DNA of 64,000 nt from positions 25,902,923 to 25,966,922 of the forward strand of contig CP099847.1 in assembly GCA_030062745.1 (NCBI GenBank). The letters run 5' to 3'. The notes under the pieces were generated by a model, which was not told the DNA's origin, ran no database searches, and worked only from the letters and a program-made list of their open reading frames with translations. Numbering within the stretch: position 1 is the first letter of the stretch; every line of letters begins with the position of its first letter. This DNA comes from Capitulum mitella (taxonomy: Eukaryota > Arthropoda > Thecostraca > Pollicipedomorpha > Pollicipedidae). Position numbers and translations under genes: made by a program. Positions 37,457 to 50,194 of this stretch are shown here, one piece after another.

Positions 37457-40400
37457 CGCCAGATTTACCCGCTCAGAGCCGGGGCTGGAGTGACAAAAGG
37501 CCGTAAATGGACTGGCGGACGTCTTGAAACAAGCCACCGTGGAGCGGAGTTCATGAAAGGGCCGTTCGAGCGTGACTGGTCCAACAAAACACGTGTAATC
37601 ATCCCCGTGTCCCGCCATACATAGCGCGTCTGACGCTGCAGATTCTAAGGTTTCGACTGGGCGCGACCCGTCTGCCGGCTCCCGACGGCTCGTCAAAGCT
37701 GCCGGTTTTTTTACACCGTTCGTTCGCAGTCTGAGGCGCCGACGCCCCGAGCGACGGCTCCGTGCTCCCGCCGTCCGCAGGCGTCTCCATCAGCCCGATA
37801 AATATTCAGTCGGCGGCTGCCCGGGAGCGTGGTGCGGCGTCTGAAGGCGGGCAGGCGGGCAGGCGGGCAGACGGGCAGGCGGTCGGGCAGCCGCTCGCCG
37901 CCCGCTGCCGTTCGCACCGGCCTCGCCGCCGTCTTTTTGTGGGCGCCGGCCGTGTAGCTCTGCTCGGGTCGCGTAAAGAACCGCTATCTGCGCCGGATCG
38001 CGACAAGTTAAGGCCGTTCGGGGTATCTGGAGCCGGCGGTGCCCCTCGCGGGACGGCCGGCTAACCTATGGGCTGGTCCGCGGTCTGATAACGAGGCCGT
38101 CCGCTGATGGAGGCCGGTCTGGAACCCCCGCCGGGGACGCCGCGCAGGGCGGGGGGCTGTCAGCGATTCAATCACTCTCCGTCTCGATAGGGCGCCATTA
38201 AAGCCGGCGAAATGATCCGATATGAATTGGTCGTTTTACGTTGAGCGCGTTAACCTCGTCGATGCGGTCGTTGGACTCCAGCGTGGCCGTTTCGCACGCT
38301 AAGTTCGGAAGCTTGAATTAGCCTCCTGTCAAGTACGGGTTTTGCGCGCCGGTTCTCGTCGCGTTGATCGATGGCTGTCATCAGTTTCTTCTCCAAATTA
38401 GCACTTGGCTAATGAATTTCGCTCCAGACCTTTCCGGTCTGATTATGAGAGTCGTCGACATTTTAAGTTGTTGGTGTCAGTTTAATACGCATTTTCCAGT
38501 GTTTTGAGGCAGTGCTTGACGATGGAAATTTGCTTTTGCAGGGCACAATTGGGGTCGAAACTTCTCCACGTTGTTTCTTCATTTGCAGCTTTGCCTCAAA
38601 CCATTTTGTGCTGCTTTATTACACAGGACTGCTGCGCCGCAGTGCGTAAAATTGCTTAACTTTGACGTAATCTTGTCTTCAGCCTTTGTGCGGCTCTCTG
38701 GATTCTCTCGGATGTGCGTCATCCTTTTTAACTGCTCACGTCACAGTGATGTGCCCATGCTGCTTGAAATCGTGCTTCCTCGCCCTTTCATCAGCGGTGG
38801 GCTCGCGATGTTTTACGCCCCCACCTGTCTCTCCTTTTTACAGACGCCGACGGTTTTCGTGGTTTTTCATACGACATCATTATTTCGTTATTCGTCTCCA
38901 GTTGTGAGCGGAGACGACCTTGGCGTGCGCGCGGCCCTAAAACCCAGTCAGGCCGATCTCTGGGCCGTCCGCCGGCCGCCGTCCGCCCGACGCAGAGACC
39001 ACCTGCCGCCGGCCGCTGAGGGGGCGTGCTGACTGGTCCCCGGCCCCGTGTCCGTCACGGGCCAGCGCTCGCGAGCACTAAAGACGCCGACTGGCTGGCG
39101 GAGGGTCTGTTTGGCCGACGAGGCGGAGAGGTTCGTTCAAGGCCCGGGACGGTGATCAGCGGCCGCCTGGTCCTCTGTGGTGCCATATCGGCTTAGGCTG
39201 TTTGGAGGCTTCGAAATAAATATCTGCTGGCGTTCTGCTGGCTGTCACCGCTTACTACTCACAGCACTCGCTGTGTAATAGTAAGCGTAATGAGTAAAGA
39301 GTAACCAAAAGAGTAATGGGGGGTGGCGCTCAGTTTCTTAGAGCTTTGTACTGCTCAGAGCCATAGGGTGACATATCGATTGAGGCCCTCTTAAAAGGTT
39401 GTAGATTCTTTGTTATGGTTGTTTGTGGCAGACGAAAAGCGTTGTTGTAAAAAGACTGGTCAACATTGCCTTTGTAGTATCGGGCGGATTTTTGCGTTTG
39501 CGGAAGGATCTGCGTTAGCAGTTACATAACAAAATTCGTAAAATCGGAGTTTTTCACTGCGCATTTCACCATATCTCCGCCGTTCTAGGTGCATCACATT
39601 TTCCTTCGCAAATGTATTCGGCAGCGGGATCGTCAGAAAAGAGAAAAAAGAGTTTAAAAGGAGCACCTGCAAAACGACCTCATTCATTTCAAATTCCTTC
39701 GCGCTGCACGGCGAATCATCGCCGGGTAAGCCTAACGCGACCCCGTGCCCTGCATGGCGCCGGGCCGCGAACCTCTTCAGGACCGGTACTGTGACGGGCA
39801 GAACAGCGGGCGGCTACCCGGCCCGGGCCGGCGCGACGTCGTCAGGCCGTCATTTCCATGTGTAATGAGCGCGTGCCCCTCTAATCTGAAAGGCCCGAGA
39901 CCCGGCACGCGCCCGCCTGTACCGCCGCTCGGGTGGACCGGCGTCACCGCTGCCGGCCGGGCGCCGCGTCGTCTGCGGAGCGGGTCGCTCGTGGGCGGCG
40001 CGCTGCCGGCGCCGCGCGCGGACCGTTCCCGCGACCTCGCAGCATCTCGTTGCACTCGGCTGCCCTATATACCGGCTGCCCGGCTGCAGCCTGCAGCCGG
40101 CCGGCCCATATACGAGCAGGCGCCGCCGCGCGGGCCGCACGTGACCGGTTCAGGCGGGCGCTCGCGTGGCTCGCGCCAATCGGCCCATTGAGTCGGCCGG
40201 GGCTGGCCGCGCGGTTTCCCGTCGCGATAGATTAGGTCGATCACCGCATCGATCGGTGGTCAGTGCCGGACTCACGCGGGCCCGAGGCACCTCCCGCCGA
40301 CAGCGGGCCGGGCTGGGCTCGATCGCTGCCGTTGGGCAGCCGGTCACGGCAGCGCCCGCTGCTCCTGCGCCTGTTCTCCGGACCGGCCCCCGGCGCTCGG

Positions 40401-40620
40401 CTCCAGGCGCGGCTCTCGGGGTGTTTTGTTATCTGCCTTCCCGTCGACTGTGCCAGTAGGCCACCACTTTGCTTTCCTCCATGTTAGAGAATCAGCTCTC
40501 AGGACGGTTTTCCGTTGTTCGTTTCCCGCTCTTCTGTTCCCCTTGGCCTTCCGCTCGTCTCTTCATTCTCCGCTCCACACTGGTCTCTCCGTTCTCCTCT
40601 CTGCACGTCTCTCCGCTGTT

Positions 40621-40795
40621 CGTCTTTCCGCCGATCGTCTCTCTGTTTGCCCGTCTCTCCGCCGATCGTCTCTCTGTTTGCCCGTCTCTCCGCCGATCGT
40701 CTCTCTGTTTGCCCGTCTCTCCGCCGATCGTCTCTCTGTTGGCCCGTCTCTCCGCCGGTCGTCTCTCTGTTGGCCCGTCTCTCCGCCGGTCGTCC
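40621..40795. repeat. 31-bp minisatellite, about 6 copies
   Basis: Units of 31 bp begin at 40621, 40652, 40683, 40714, 40745 and 40776 (last one partial), with CGTCTCTCCGCCGATCGTCT then CTCTGTTTGCC. Later copies share GTTGGCC and GCCGGTC variants, which records the order of duplication. Because 31 is not divisible by three, overlapping frames show the same peptide shifted along. Confidence 0.85.
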
Positions 40796-42699
40796 CTCCA
40801 CTCGCTTCTCCGGCCGGCTGTACCGGCCTCTCGGTCCGGCAGATGACTGATGAAGGCGGCCGATTTTCTGCAGGTTCATGCTTCCCGCTTCATTTGCGGC
40901 GCGTCCGGCGCTGGCCTCGGCCGCGCCGGCGGCCGGCGGCGCTCCTGGCGCCGTCTGGCGGCGGCGGCGGCGGCGGCGGGGCGGGAGGGCGTCGGAACCC
41001 TTCCCAGGGCCGGCCGGCGGCACTCCTGGCGGCGGCCGCCGTGGGAAGCGGTCGGCCGAGTGTCGGCGTAATGGACGGGCCGGCCACAGGGGACGTACAG
41101 CGGCCGCCGAGCCGCCGCCGGCGCCGGCGCCGCGCCCGTGAGTCAACCGGCCGCCTTTGTCGTCTTGTCTGAGCAGGTGGACTCCTGCCGCCGTTGCCGT
41201 GCCGCATCGGAAGGCGTTCTGAGTAAAGCCGACCTTCTGGGAACTGGAAGTGCATGCACTCGCGCCGCGCCCGTGTGCCGCGACCGGGCGTCGAAGTCGA
41301 CGGCGCGCGATCGTTTCGGTCGGCTGCTGAACTCTCCTGGCGCAGTGACCTTGTGGAAACGACGGGACGCGGTCGTCGCTGGTTTCGGCATTCTCGACCG
41401 CCGGCGGCCGGAAATACCTGCCTGGATTCGCCCGGCCCTGCCGGACTGCGAGGCTGTTCGACACAGCCGCAGCAGGTTGCACGCCCGCTGCGCAAACTTG
41501 CCGTCAAAACTAGGTATTCGTCATGCGTGGTGATTTTGGCACACGTGGCGGCGACGATTGAGCGTGGAAATTCGTTTGATTAGTGAAATGATGACGGACA
41601 GTCCATTAACGGTGGCTGGCGTTATTTGATTTGGTTGGGCGTCGGTGAAAGGCCAATCGCGGTGGACCGATTCTGCGAGCAACCTGGTTGATTAAGTGCT
41701 GTGTTGCAACAGCAAGTCACGCACACTCTTGGCACGTTCGAGATGAGCGTTCTGCTGCAGATGTGATGATGCCCTAAATATGTTGCTCTGCTGGACTGGG
41801 ATATGGGCCCCACGTGCGAAATGCAGCATTAATGAAATAGTGTGTATATTTAATGAGGATAAGTTGACCGTGTTAACTTGCGGGAACCATGCTCTTTTTT
41901 CCCGAGCGATCTCGACGATGAAATAATGGGACGAAATCCTTAGTTATCGAGACGCTACCACTGGGCAGATGCCACCAGAAAACAAAGTTGGGTCGTTTCA
42001 GAAACTCGCGCCAGATCAGCGAATCTGCAGTGTTAACTGTTCAATACTCAGATGCCTGGAGCAGCACGGAGCTGTTCATCCGCCAAACCTCATTACCGCT
42101 TGCTGACGAAATCCGTTTCTCAAGGCTTGCGCACGCACTTTCGAGAGGATTATTAGCCGCAATCTCCGAAATGACTGCGGGGCATGCGTAGTGTTGTGAA
42201 AGATCATTACCATTGTGAGATGGCCTTCGTCACCTTTAGGAAACTACCCACAGTTTTTTTTCTGCCTGTTCATTTGCAATTAACCTTTGCATGCTATGGT
42301 TCGGTTTTGTCTGTAGTTTTGAAACTAGCCCCAACTGTGACAATGCGCCTCATTGGAATGCAGTAGGTGTTCTGTGACCGGAAGTTACTGCCCGTTGCCC
42401 CACCGCTAATCCTATTTCCAGCATCATCTATCGGACTTCCCAGCGTTCAGACCGAATTGCCAGCCGTATGCCGGGGGAGGGAGAGGGAGAGGGGGCGGCG
42501 GAGACGGGCCCCGGTCGAGGTCAGCGGGCCGCGCCGGCGTCTGCTGCCGGCCCAGGTCACTGGGCCGCGTAATCGTGACGACCCCACTCGAGCCGCGGCC
42601 GCGGTGGAGACCAGGCGCCGTCCGGACAGCTTCCCTGTTTGCCTAACGAATCATCTCATCCGGACGGGTCGATTTGATTTGAATGAGCCGTGCAAACAG

Positions 42700-42782
42700 A
42701 GAGAAAAAATAGGCGAAGCGTGGAGAAGGAGAGCGGAGAGAGAGAGGAAGAGAGAGAGAGGGGGAGAGAGAGGGGAAGGGTG
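42700..42782. repeat. GA-rich microsatellite
   Basis: Purine-only stretches of GAGA, GGAA and GGGG words. A related GGGAGA stretch lies at about 42474-42500. It lies in intron. Confidence 0.7.
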
Positions 42783-43640
42783 GGGATTAGTGGGCGGTAC
42801 GAGGGGAAGACAGCGGGGTTCATTATGGGCCTGAACCGGCGCGCGTACGTCCTTGACTGGCCCACCCGAACCCGCGTTATATATGGGGGCGTGACTCACC
42901 GGTCACGCTGGATGCCCCCCTCCCCTCGCACTGTCCACTTTTCAAAACCACTTCCTACCGCCGGCTGGCTGCCTGCGGCGTCGGCGCAGTGGGGCTGATC
43001 CACACATGCCAGCGCTGCGTTGCGCGGCGATCCAGCGCTGATTTTTTGCGACCTTGACCGCACCGTCCGCTGAATCACGTCCCTTCATTTGCCTGTCGGT
43101 CGGGCGGGCAATACGCCGCTCGCGGCCGCACACAGCGCCGCACGAGCGCGTGCCAGGCACGGACACGTCCCAGCACGGTCGGCGGGCGGTTCTGCTCCAG
43201 CTCCGCCGCATAGCCGGCCGACAGCCAGCCCGGAAAGCACATCCCTGGCGGCCGCCCGGCGCCCCGTCCCCCGGGGCGGTGCCAGGCGGCACGGACGGCG
43301 ATGAGTCACCGCGCCGTGCGGGCCCCGGCTCCCCAGCGAGATGAATCGCCCGTTTTGTGGACGGGTTGAAATGACGTCATTGGCAGCCAGCCGCCGCGTC
43401 GGATTGTCGGTTCTCTCCCTCCTCTCCTGCGACGCCACCGGGCGCTGGTGACGAAGGCCTCCCGCCGAGCGCCGTGTGTGTGAGGCGCGCGCGCCGGGCG
43501 GGACCGCCACCGACCGCTATCGTCGGCCTCCGCCGCCCGGCCGGCCTGTTTTCCGGCCGACGGCCGGGAGCAGGTGCGCTGTGGATGGGCGACGGCCGAC
43601 GGCCGGCGCCCATCGGCGCGCGGCTCCCCGCCCGGCCGCT

Positions 43641-43852
43641 GGGTCGCCGAGTCGTGGGGTCGCCGAGTCGCCGAGTCGCCAGGTGACGGGGCCATCGGGC
43701 TGCGGAGTCGTTGGGTCGCCGGTCCAGAGTCCGTTGCTCGCGAAGGCACAGAGTCGCGGATGGCGAGTCATCAAGCGGGTGAATGGTCGAGTCGCCGAGT
43801 CGCCGAGTCGCTGAGTCGCCAGGTCGCCGGGCCACCGAGTCGCCGTCGTGTC
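43641..43852. repeat. GTCGCCGAG 9-bp repeat in two blocks
   Basis: GTCGCCGAG and variants (GTCGCCAG, GTCGCTGAG) are repeated at 43641-43690 and again at about 43785-43852. A less repetitive segment lies between them. The array is intronic. Confidence 0.65.
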
Positions 43853-46329
43853 GCCGGCGGCACGCGCTCCGCGGCGTCGGCGCGCGGGTGGCCGGCCGTC
43901 TGGGGTCGGCCGCGTGATCAGTCTGCGTGCGTCCCGTGCGCTGCGGCCGCGCCACCACGGCCGGCCGGCACGCACGGCGCCGGTCCCGCGGCCGCGCCGG
44001 CGGGCGCCGCCGGACCTGCTCAGATAAGAGCAGCGATTTGTTTGGCGGACCCGGTGGCGTCGGTCGGGCGGCTGCCCGCCAGGCGCGCCTCCCGGGCCGC
44101 ATTAGCGACAAGGCCTGCCGGCGGCACGTCCGCGGCGTCGCCTGAGGAAAACAGCCTCCCGAGTGGAGTGGTCGAGGCGTGTGGTCGTCGGCGCGATGTC
44201 CCGGTCGGCCTTCTCCCGGAGCAGGCGGATCTCGGCTGTCCGAACGAGACACGTGACGTCCCTGTAGGAGTGCAGCTTTATCCCCGCACATTAGGCCCCT
44301 CTCGCCCGTGTCACGTGGTGCAACGCCGGGACGGACAATGCGACCCGGCGTCACAATAAACCGTCACGGGTGTCCGGGACGCCCGGCGACGGCTGATGCA
44401 CGCTTGACTTAAAAACGCCCATTAAAAAGCGGGGCCCGCCGGCGCGCGGATTGTCGGCGATCGGCCGGCTGTGACGTTACGTTACGTCACGGCCGGGCCG
44501 GCTCTCGCGCGGCGCTCTCCCTCGACGAGCCGAATTACACAACGCTCCAGCGTCCTCAAATCGCGGCTTTCCGCCATCTATCTTGGCGCGGGCTATCAGG
44601 ACGGAATCTGCCCCGGAAGCGGCCGGAATTAGGCCCCTGTTTTCGGCGAAACGACCGAAACGGAAACCGCACGGCGGCGCGTCGTGACCGGCGCCGTGGG
44701 ACCGGCGCGATGGCCGCCCATAGCCCCCGCCCGGCGGCCCCGGCCGGCCGGGCGGGACTCGAGCGGTCCCCGCGGCGGCCGCCGGACAGCGCCGGCCGAG
44801 AGGGCCGCCTCCTCCGCGGCCGGCCGGGCCTCCGCCGCCGCCGTCGGCCGCGCGGCGACGGGCCCGTTCCCTGGCGGCGCGCGGCCGCCGGCGGGCGCGT
44901 ATCGGCGCCGACGCCGGCCAACGGTCGCCCGATTACGGCCGCGCAGATGCACGCTCGGCCGGCGGCCGGCCGTCACGGCGCCGTCACCGTGACGGCCGGG
45001 GCCGTGACGGCGGCGGCGGCGGTCGCGGCGCGCCGGCCGGGATGGCGCGCCCCGGTGGCGCCTAGCGGTCTGCGGCCGCGCCCATGGGTGGCTCCCACGT
45101 TTTGTCCTGGCACGCCATTGCCGGCCGATTTGATTACGGATTAAATGGAAGTAATGGTCTCGGCTCGGGCGGCCGTCCTAATGGTGGTGGGAGAATCGAT
45201 GTTGATCGGTGTCGGAATGGGTTTTCCGCGTCCAAGACGGCTCCGGCGCCGGTCAGTATCTACGCCCAGCTACTAGCGCACAATTAACGCCTTTTGCATG
45301 CATATTTCATGATGAATATTCATGTAAGCGGCCTATTCGTTGGTGGAAGTCGTTCGACACGGGGCGTGAACTCGAAGCCAACGGTCCCTTTCCTCATGCT
45401 TGTTGTTTCGAGCCATACACGCCAGGTCTCACTTTGATTCAGAACGGGCTCGGTCATTTACCTCTGGTTGCATGTCGTGATTCAGTCGTACACTTGTGTT
45501 CGTGTTTCGCATTCGTGCTTTGGTCGCGTTAGAAAAGGATAGTATCAGATATTGATCTATTCCTCATTGCGGTCGGGAAACTGTAAGGAGGAAATCTGTC
45601 AAAATGCAGACATGTTTTGTCAAAAATATCCGTGGAAATCGGATTTAAACATCGACGGAACGTGCATGATAAATGAAGCTAGACCGAATCTACAAAGGCA
45701 ACATCTTTCTTTAAATTCGTCGAACATGCTTGCAGCTCAGTGGTCGTGTTCTAATCCAGTAGCAATGGTTGATTTTCCTTGGCCCGAAAATAAAGGTTGT
45801 CTCCGCCATTTTCCAAAGGCTTGTTCTTTTTGTTAAAGCCTCTTTTACCAAACTACGACCAACATTGACACCCCATGCATAAATTATGCGATTTGCTACT
45901 CACGACAGCCATCACTGTCTGAGCTTCGCGGTAAGCTTCGATCAGTACAGATGACGCTATCTCAGACGCCATTCAGCAGCGTTGCTCGCCATTGACCGTT
46001 AGTTCTGGTCGAGCCTGAGCAAATTTCCTCAGATCGGATGATCCATAAGCCGGCCGGGTGCCTTATCCGAGCCGGCAGACTGGGGCCGCCTGTTGAACAA
46101 GTGCCGCCTCCATCACGCCCGTGACACCCCAGTTACGGCGGGTGCTCTCCGAGCAGTGCGCCATGATCGGCGTCGGACGCCGGGCAGTCGGCGGGGCGTC
46201 GGCGGCCCGCTTCACATGATAACGGTCATCACGGTCATCAGGCCGGGTCCCGGCAGCGGTCAGACGCGGCGCGTGTGTGGTACAGTGCCGGCGTCCTCTG
46301 GGATCCACCAGCGGCGCCCGGCCGACCCA

Positions 46330-46616
46330 ACCGCGTGGCCACGGCCCTTTGGTGATCCCCAACCGTGTTTCGTCAGGTGGTGCTGGGTCAGACGGTGTTG
46401 ACCCTATGACGACCTCCGTCCGTCAGGTGGCCTGACAGGGGTCGTGCCCTGCGTCAGACGGCCGTGACCCTTTGGTGATCCCCAGCCGTGTTTCCTCAGG
46501 TGGTGCTGGGTCAGACGGTGGTGACCCTATGACGTCCTCCGTCCGTGTTCCCGCCAGGGGTGGTGCTGGGTCAGACGGTGGCGACCCTCTGACGACCTCC
46601 GTCCGTGTTTCCTCAG
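46330..46616 (+). repeat. about 60-bp tandem array carrying copies of the exon w3 acceptor and first codons
   Basis: The sequence around the true acceptor (CAG at 46616 and GTGGTGCTGGGTCAG after it) is repeated upstream. Copy A joins at 46376/46377, copy B at 46499/46500 and copy C at 46557/46558 (with two extra G); a worn copy lies near 46437. Copy B matches the first 26 bases of the exon exactly, and A and C differ at one base each. Spacing is about 123, 60 and 57 bp, so the unit is about 60 bp. Each unit keeps its own pyrimidine stretch and CAG. Use of A or B would reach TGA after ten codons; use of C would shift the frame and reach TGA inside the start of w3. Confidence 0.85.
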
Positions 46617-46823
46617 GTGGTGCTGGGTCAGACGGTGGTGACGCGGCTGCCGGACGTGGTTCGTCTGGCCTCGGATGTCGAGGGGGCCACGGACGAGATG
46701 CGTCGCCTGCTGCTGCTGGTGCTGGGCTGCGCCGTCCAGTGCAGCTGCAAGCAGAAGGTGGTGGACAACATCAAGCTGATGGACTACCAGACGCAGCACG
46801 CCATTGTCGAGTGCATCCAGCAG
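46617..46823 (+). CDS. Girdin: girdin exon w3: Hook-type domain signature
   Basis: This 207-nt exon (69 codons, phase 0 to 0) lies between CCTCAG and GTCAGT. The peptide begins VVLGQTVVTRLPDV and carries the family hallmark LLLLVLGCAVQC, then MDYQTQHAIVECIQQ. Vertebrate girdin reads LPNV ... LLLLLLGCAVQC ... IQGLDFDTKAAVAAHIQEV at the same place, so this is the most diagnostic exon. The Gly-Cys-Ala-Val-x-Cys helix is the conserved core of the Hook domain; in HOOK proteins the following helices contact the dynein light intermediate chain, and the same role here is inference. Its first 26 bases also exist as tandem copies in the upstream intron. The 46616 acceptor was chosen because only it gives an open frame. 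Exon skipping would keep frame but remove the domain core. Confidence 0.97.
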
Positions 46824-47772
46824 GTCAGTGTAGAGGAGCTGTGGCTGTTCAGTAAGAAGGTCACGACCTCCGTGGGTCCGTGGTATTATCGCCTAATGGT
46901 GCGAGGACAATGCTGATGCGTAGGCGTCGCAATGGGATGCTGGACATCATTTCGTATGCTAGCGTTGTTTCGCAAAAATACCACGTCGTACGTAAGATCA
47001 GGGATGGTTACGAAATTCCGATCTGATATGATCCGATACGAAAATCGAACTGATCTTCAAAAGTCTGCGCTGGGTTTTGACTAGTTGAAGAAGTGTCATA
47101 TTCTGCCACATGTGTGTTGCACGTAATGTGTCAGGCTTGCAGCAAGGACCCCTGTTTTTCGGGTATCGTATGTCCCACCATGTAAAAATGCTTGCCTGAT
47201 AAATACCTCGCCTATACGTAAACGAGCAAGTTTTTTTTAATACATGGCGTCTACCAACATTTTTCATGCTCTGTGTGCAACAGCAAGACCATTGCAAAAT
47301 TTCACGCGAGGTCTTGTTTATTTTGCGCGAGCTACATTCCTTCCTTTTTCCTTCCCCTTACCTCCGACCACCTGGAATTTTTCCTGTCGAAGTTTTCTCC
47401 CCACTGAGCGCCACCCACCTCCCCTGCTTTCCCAGCTCACGGCGCCGAAGCCGCCGTAATCCTCGGAGGCTGGCGAATCGCAGCTCGTATTGAGCAGGGG
47501 GATCTGGGGCTGTCCCGGCCGGCACTGTATCTCCCGGACGTGTCCGCGAGGACGGTGCCCGCGGCCAGGACGGGACGGCTACCGGCCCGCCCTTCTGGCA
47601 AACTCCGGGACATTGCCTCCATCAAGGAAAGATCTGCCGCACTGGCGCCGTGCGGATAAATTGGGTCCTTGAAGGACAAAGCCGAGACGGCGAACCGGTC
47701 CACCGTCTCCAAAACAGCGATTGCAAAACGGAGGTGTCCTGGCCCGCATGGGTGTAGCCCCGTTTCAGAAAT

Positions 47773-47783
47773 GGGGGGGGGGG
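47773..47783. repeat. G tract next to an AT-richer island
   Basis: Eleven G directly precede about 200 bp of lower-GC sequence (47784-47990). The arrangement resembles the G-tract-bounded island at 12056-12272, but no clear sequence identity between the two was seen. Confidence 0.5.
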
Positions 47784-49614
47784 ACAAGCTGAATAAATGC
47801 TACCAAAAATAGGTTGGATGGGAGCGAAAATCACTTCTTCAGGCAGACAAACTACGGTTAAAATCCATTCTGTTGGGTTTCAAAATCCAAAAAACTGTGT
47901 CGCCAGTGGGAAATACCTATCTGATACCTTGAAAATTAGGAGGGACAAATCACCACTTCTTGGAACAGCAGCCCCCTCAGAGATCACACCTATGTTGGCT
48001 CGGGCTTCTCCCACGGAACCTCCGGTGACCACCCTCGGCTCTCCGTCCGGCGCGCGGCGTGGCCGCGGGGGGCGGGCGGGCTGCGCTCGGAATGGGGTGG
48101 ACAGGTGCCAGCTCTCCGGCCGGCCGAGATCCCCCGGGGCGGTGGGTCGCGCGCTCCCGCCGTGCGGTCCGGGTCATTTGTCGCCCTGGGCTGCTGTTTG
48201 TGCGCGCCGCCGCGTCGCACGGATTAGTGACGCATTTGCCGCAGCCGTCGGGCGGCGGACGGCCGGAGTGTGGGTACGTGACCGGGGGCGCAGAGCCGGC
48301 CGATGTGGCCGGTGTTGTGTGTCTTACACAATACCGCGCTACACACGTCTGCTCAGACGTTCCGTGGCCCTGAATGTCCCATTCTTGTCCGTCCCGGTGC
48401 GCTTGCGTTTTGTAACGTTAGCATTCATCTTCGAGTGATCTTAGCATGCGTCATTGTTGTATTCAGTCCTGTATCTTGTTTATCTAGACCATTCCGACGT
48501 CGCGCACCTTGACATGTTCTCTGTGCCCAGGTAATCAGAACCCCGCTTTGCCGTGAGCGGTATTTTGGCCGGGTCTGTCGACATGTTCCCGGATAATCCG
48601 CCGGTGGCGTTTTCCTCTCCCGTGCTCCCGTGTCCCGTGAGTCACCGGGTTGGCCCTCATCAGTCCAGGTCACGGCAGGTGACGACGTGGTAAATGGCCC
48701 ATTGCGACGGCCCCTGGGGGCCAGCTGAACGACTGTCGGTCGGAAAAGAGCCCACGAAATGGAGCGAAACCAATCAATTTATTTTTTCTCCGCCTTTCTC
48801 GTCCTTTTCGTGTCGTTTCTCTCCTCGGCTTCAGATCGTAATGCTCTTCTCTTTTTCCCTCGTTCTGTTTTTCATCTCTGACCTCTCGCATTTACCCCAT
48901 TTTTCCCTCTCCTGCTTCCTCGTCGCTCTCATGGTCTAACAAGCCCGTCTTTCCTCCGCCCTCTGTTTGTCTTCCTGCCGACCCTATCGCCATCTTCATC
49001 TCCGTCTGGCTGCGCCGACTGACCGTTTGAAGAGCGGCGTCCATTCAGGGCGTCCGGCGGCCGACGATCGTTCCGGCTACGACTGGCTGGAGTGTAGTCG
49101 GACGCCGCTCGGCCTGCCGGGGACCATTACCTGCCCGTACCGCCGGCCAGGGCTGGGCAGTGGGAGAGGTGCTGGCGGCGGCGGTTCACAGGCACGATGG
49201 AACGCAGGACGCTCCGTGACGGCCGCACTGTCGTGGGAGGCCCAGGTACTTTTGAGAGATGCTGTCTACAGACGAGGTATTACGGGGTGGTTAGACGATC
49301 GTTCTGGGATAATGGTTGGGACAGGGGAGAAAAATGAGGATTATTGAATGATGTTCAGTTGGTAACCATGTAGGGTGCCTTCATTGGGTTTGGTACGTTG
49401 ACACCGCGTTTTGTCTAAGGAAATATTTCCTGGACCGTTGTAAGCTTTTTGGAAGATTAAAAGCCGATGCTCTCTGGAGTATCTCATTTATCAAGGGCTG
49501 TTACTTGGAGAGTTTTAAAGCTGTTCGGGGAGGTGACGAAGTGCGCAGACATCGCCGTGTGCCAGACTTTTCCCCACAGTTTCCTGGCTTATTCACACCC
49601 AAACACTGATGCAG

Positions 49615-49702
49615 GCACCGACATCAGGTACACTAGGCTCCGACATCAGGCGCATTAGGCGCCGACACCAGGCGCACTGGGCGCCAACATCAGGTGCACC
49701 AG
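49615..49702. repeat. 22-bp minisatellite, 4 copies
   Basis: Four exact-length units start at 49615, 49637, 49659 and 49681 with consensus GCNCCGACATCAGGYGCAYT plus two bases. The array lies in the w3-w4 intron. Confidence 0.85.
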
Positions 49703-50194
49703 AAGCCGGACAGTGGTCCCAGCGGCGGCCAGGGCTGATTCCGACGCCTGGGCGCCCGTCGTCCCAGTCGGCGCCGCCGGGCGCGTCCTCGGAGAGCGTG
49801 GCGCGGTTGCCGGCCGCCACCTGCGGACGACGAGCCGGCGCCGGCGCGGCGGCCGCGCGATATTGGCCGGCCGGCCGGCGCCTTTCCAGCAGCAATCGAG
49901 AGTAATTTCGCCGCGCCGCCGGCCGGGTTCCCGCCGTGACTCAGACGGCGCGTTCGGCGCAAAATGAACGGCCCGGAAGGTCCTGTTTCCGCCGGCGACC
50001 GTGGCCGCGGCCAGACTGACGCACCTGTCGACGGCCGATCCAGCCGTGGGATTCATGGCCAGTGTGTCGGGTGTTATCTCTGCCTATCATTTGTCGGGTC
50101 AGTCACATGACATTACAGGGCGAGGGTGGTCTTCTGCCTGCCCAGACAGCTGTTATTCCCACGATATCGACTGGGTCGGGCCATAGCGGCCGCT

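Larger units (their letters stand above)
17567..46616 (+). other. intron w2-w3, 29.05 kb
   Basis: The longest intron in the window (GTGGGT at 17567, CCTCAG at 46616). GC-rich blocks lie at about 18960-20700, 22880-23960, 26380-27080, 34520-35360, 36290-36860, 39740-40430, 40880-41120 and 43110-45080. AT-richer islands lie at about 18420-18960, 33120-33740, 34210-34460, 38190-38900, 39190-39720, 41520-42440 and 45270-46030. It holds 24-, 30- and 31-bp minisatellites, GA-rich and GGC microsatellites, a perfect hairpin at 37159, a ratchet-like site at 29497, and the exon-head repeat that ends in exon w3. A few codon-like patches (around 29051-29320) did not resolve into a gene. Confidence 0.85.

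Noticed and set aside
45552-45836. 94-residue open frame in an AT-richer island
   Set aside because: It has an ordinary amino-acid mix, but no recognisable domain, no splice signals consistent with a gene, and a length expected by chance at this composition.
46998-47297. 99-residue minus-strand frame that looked transposon-like
   Set aside because: No catalytic motif, terminal repeat or similarity to a known element could be pointed to.
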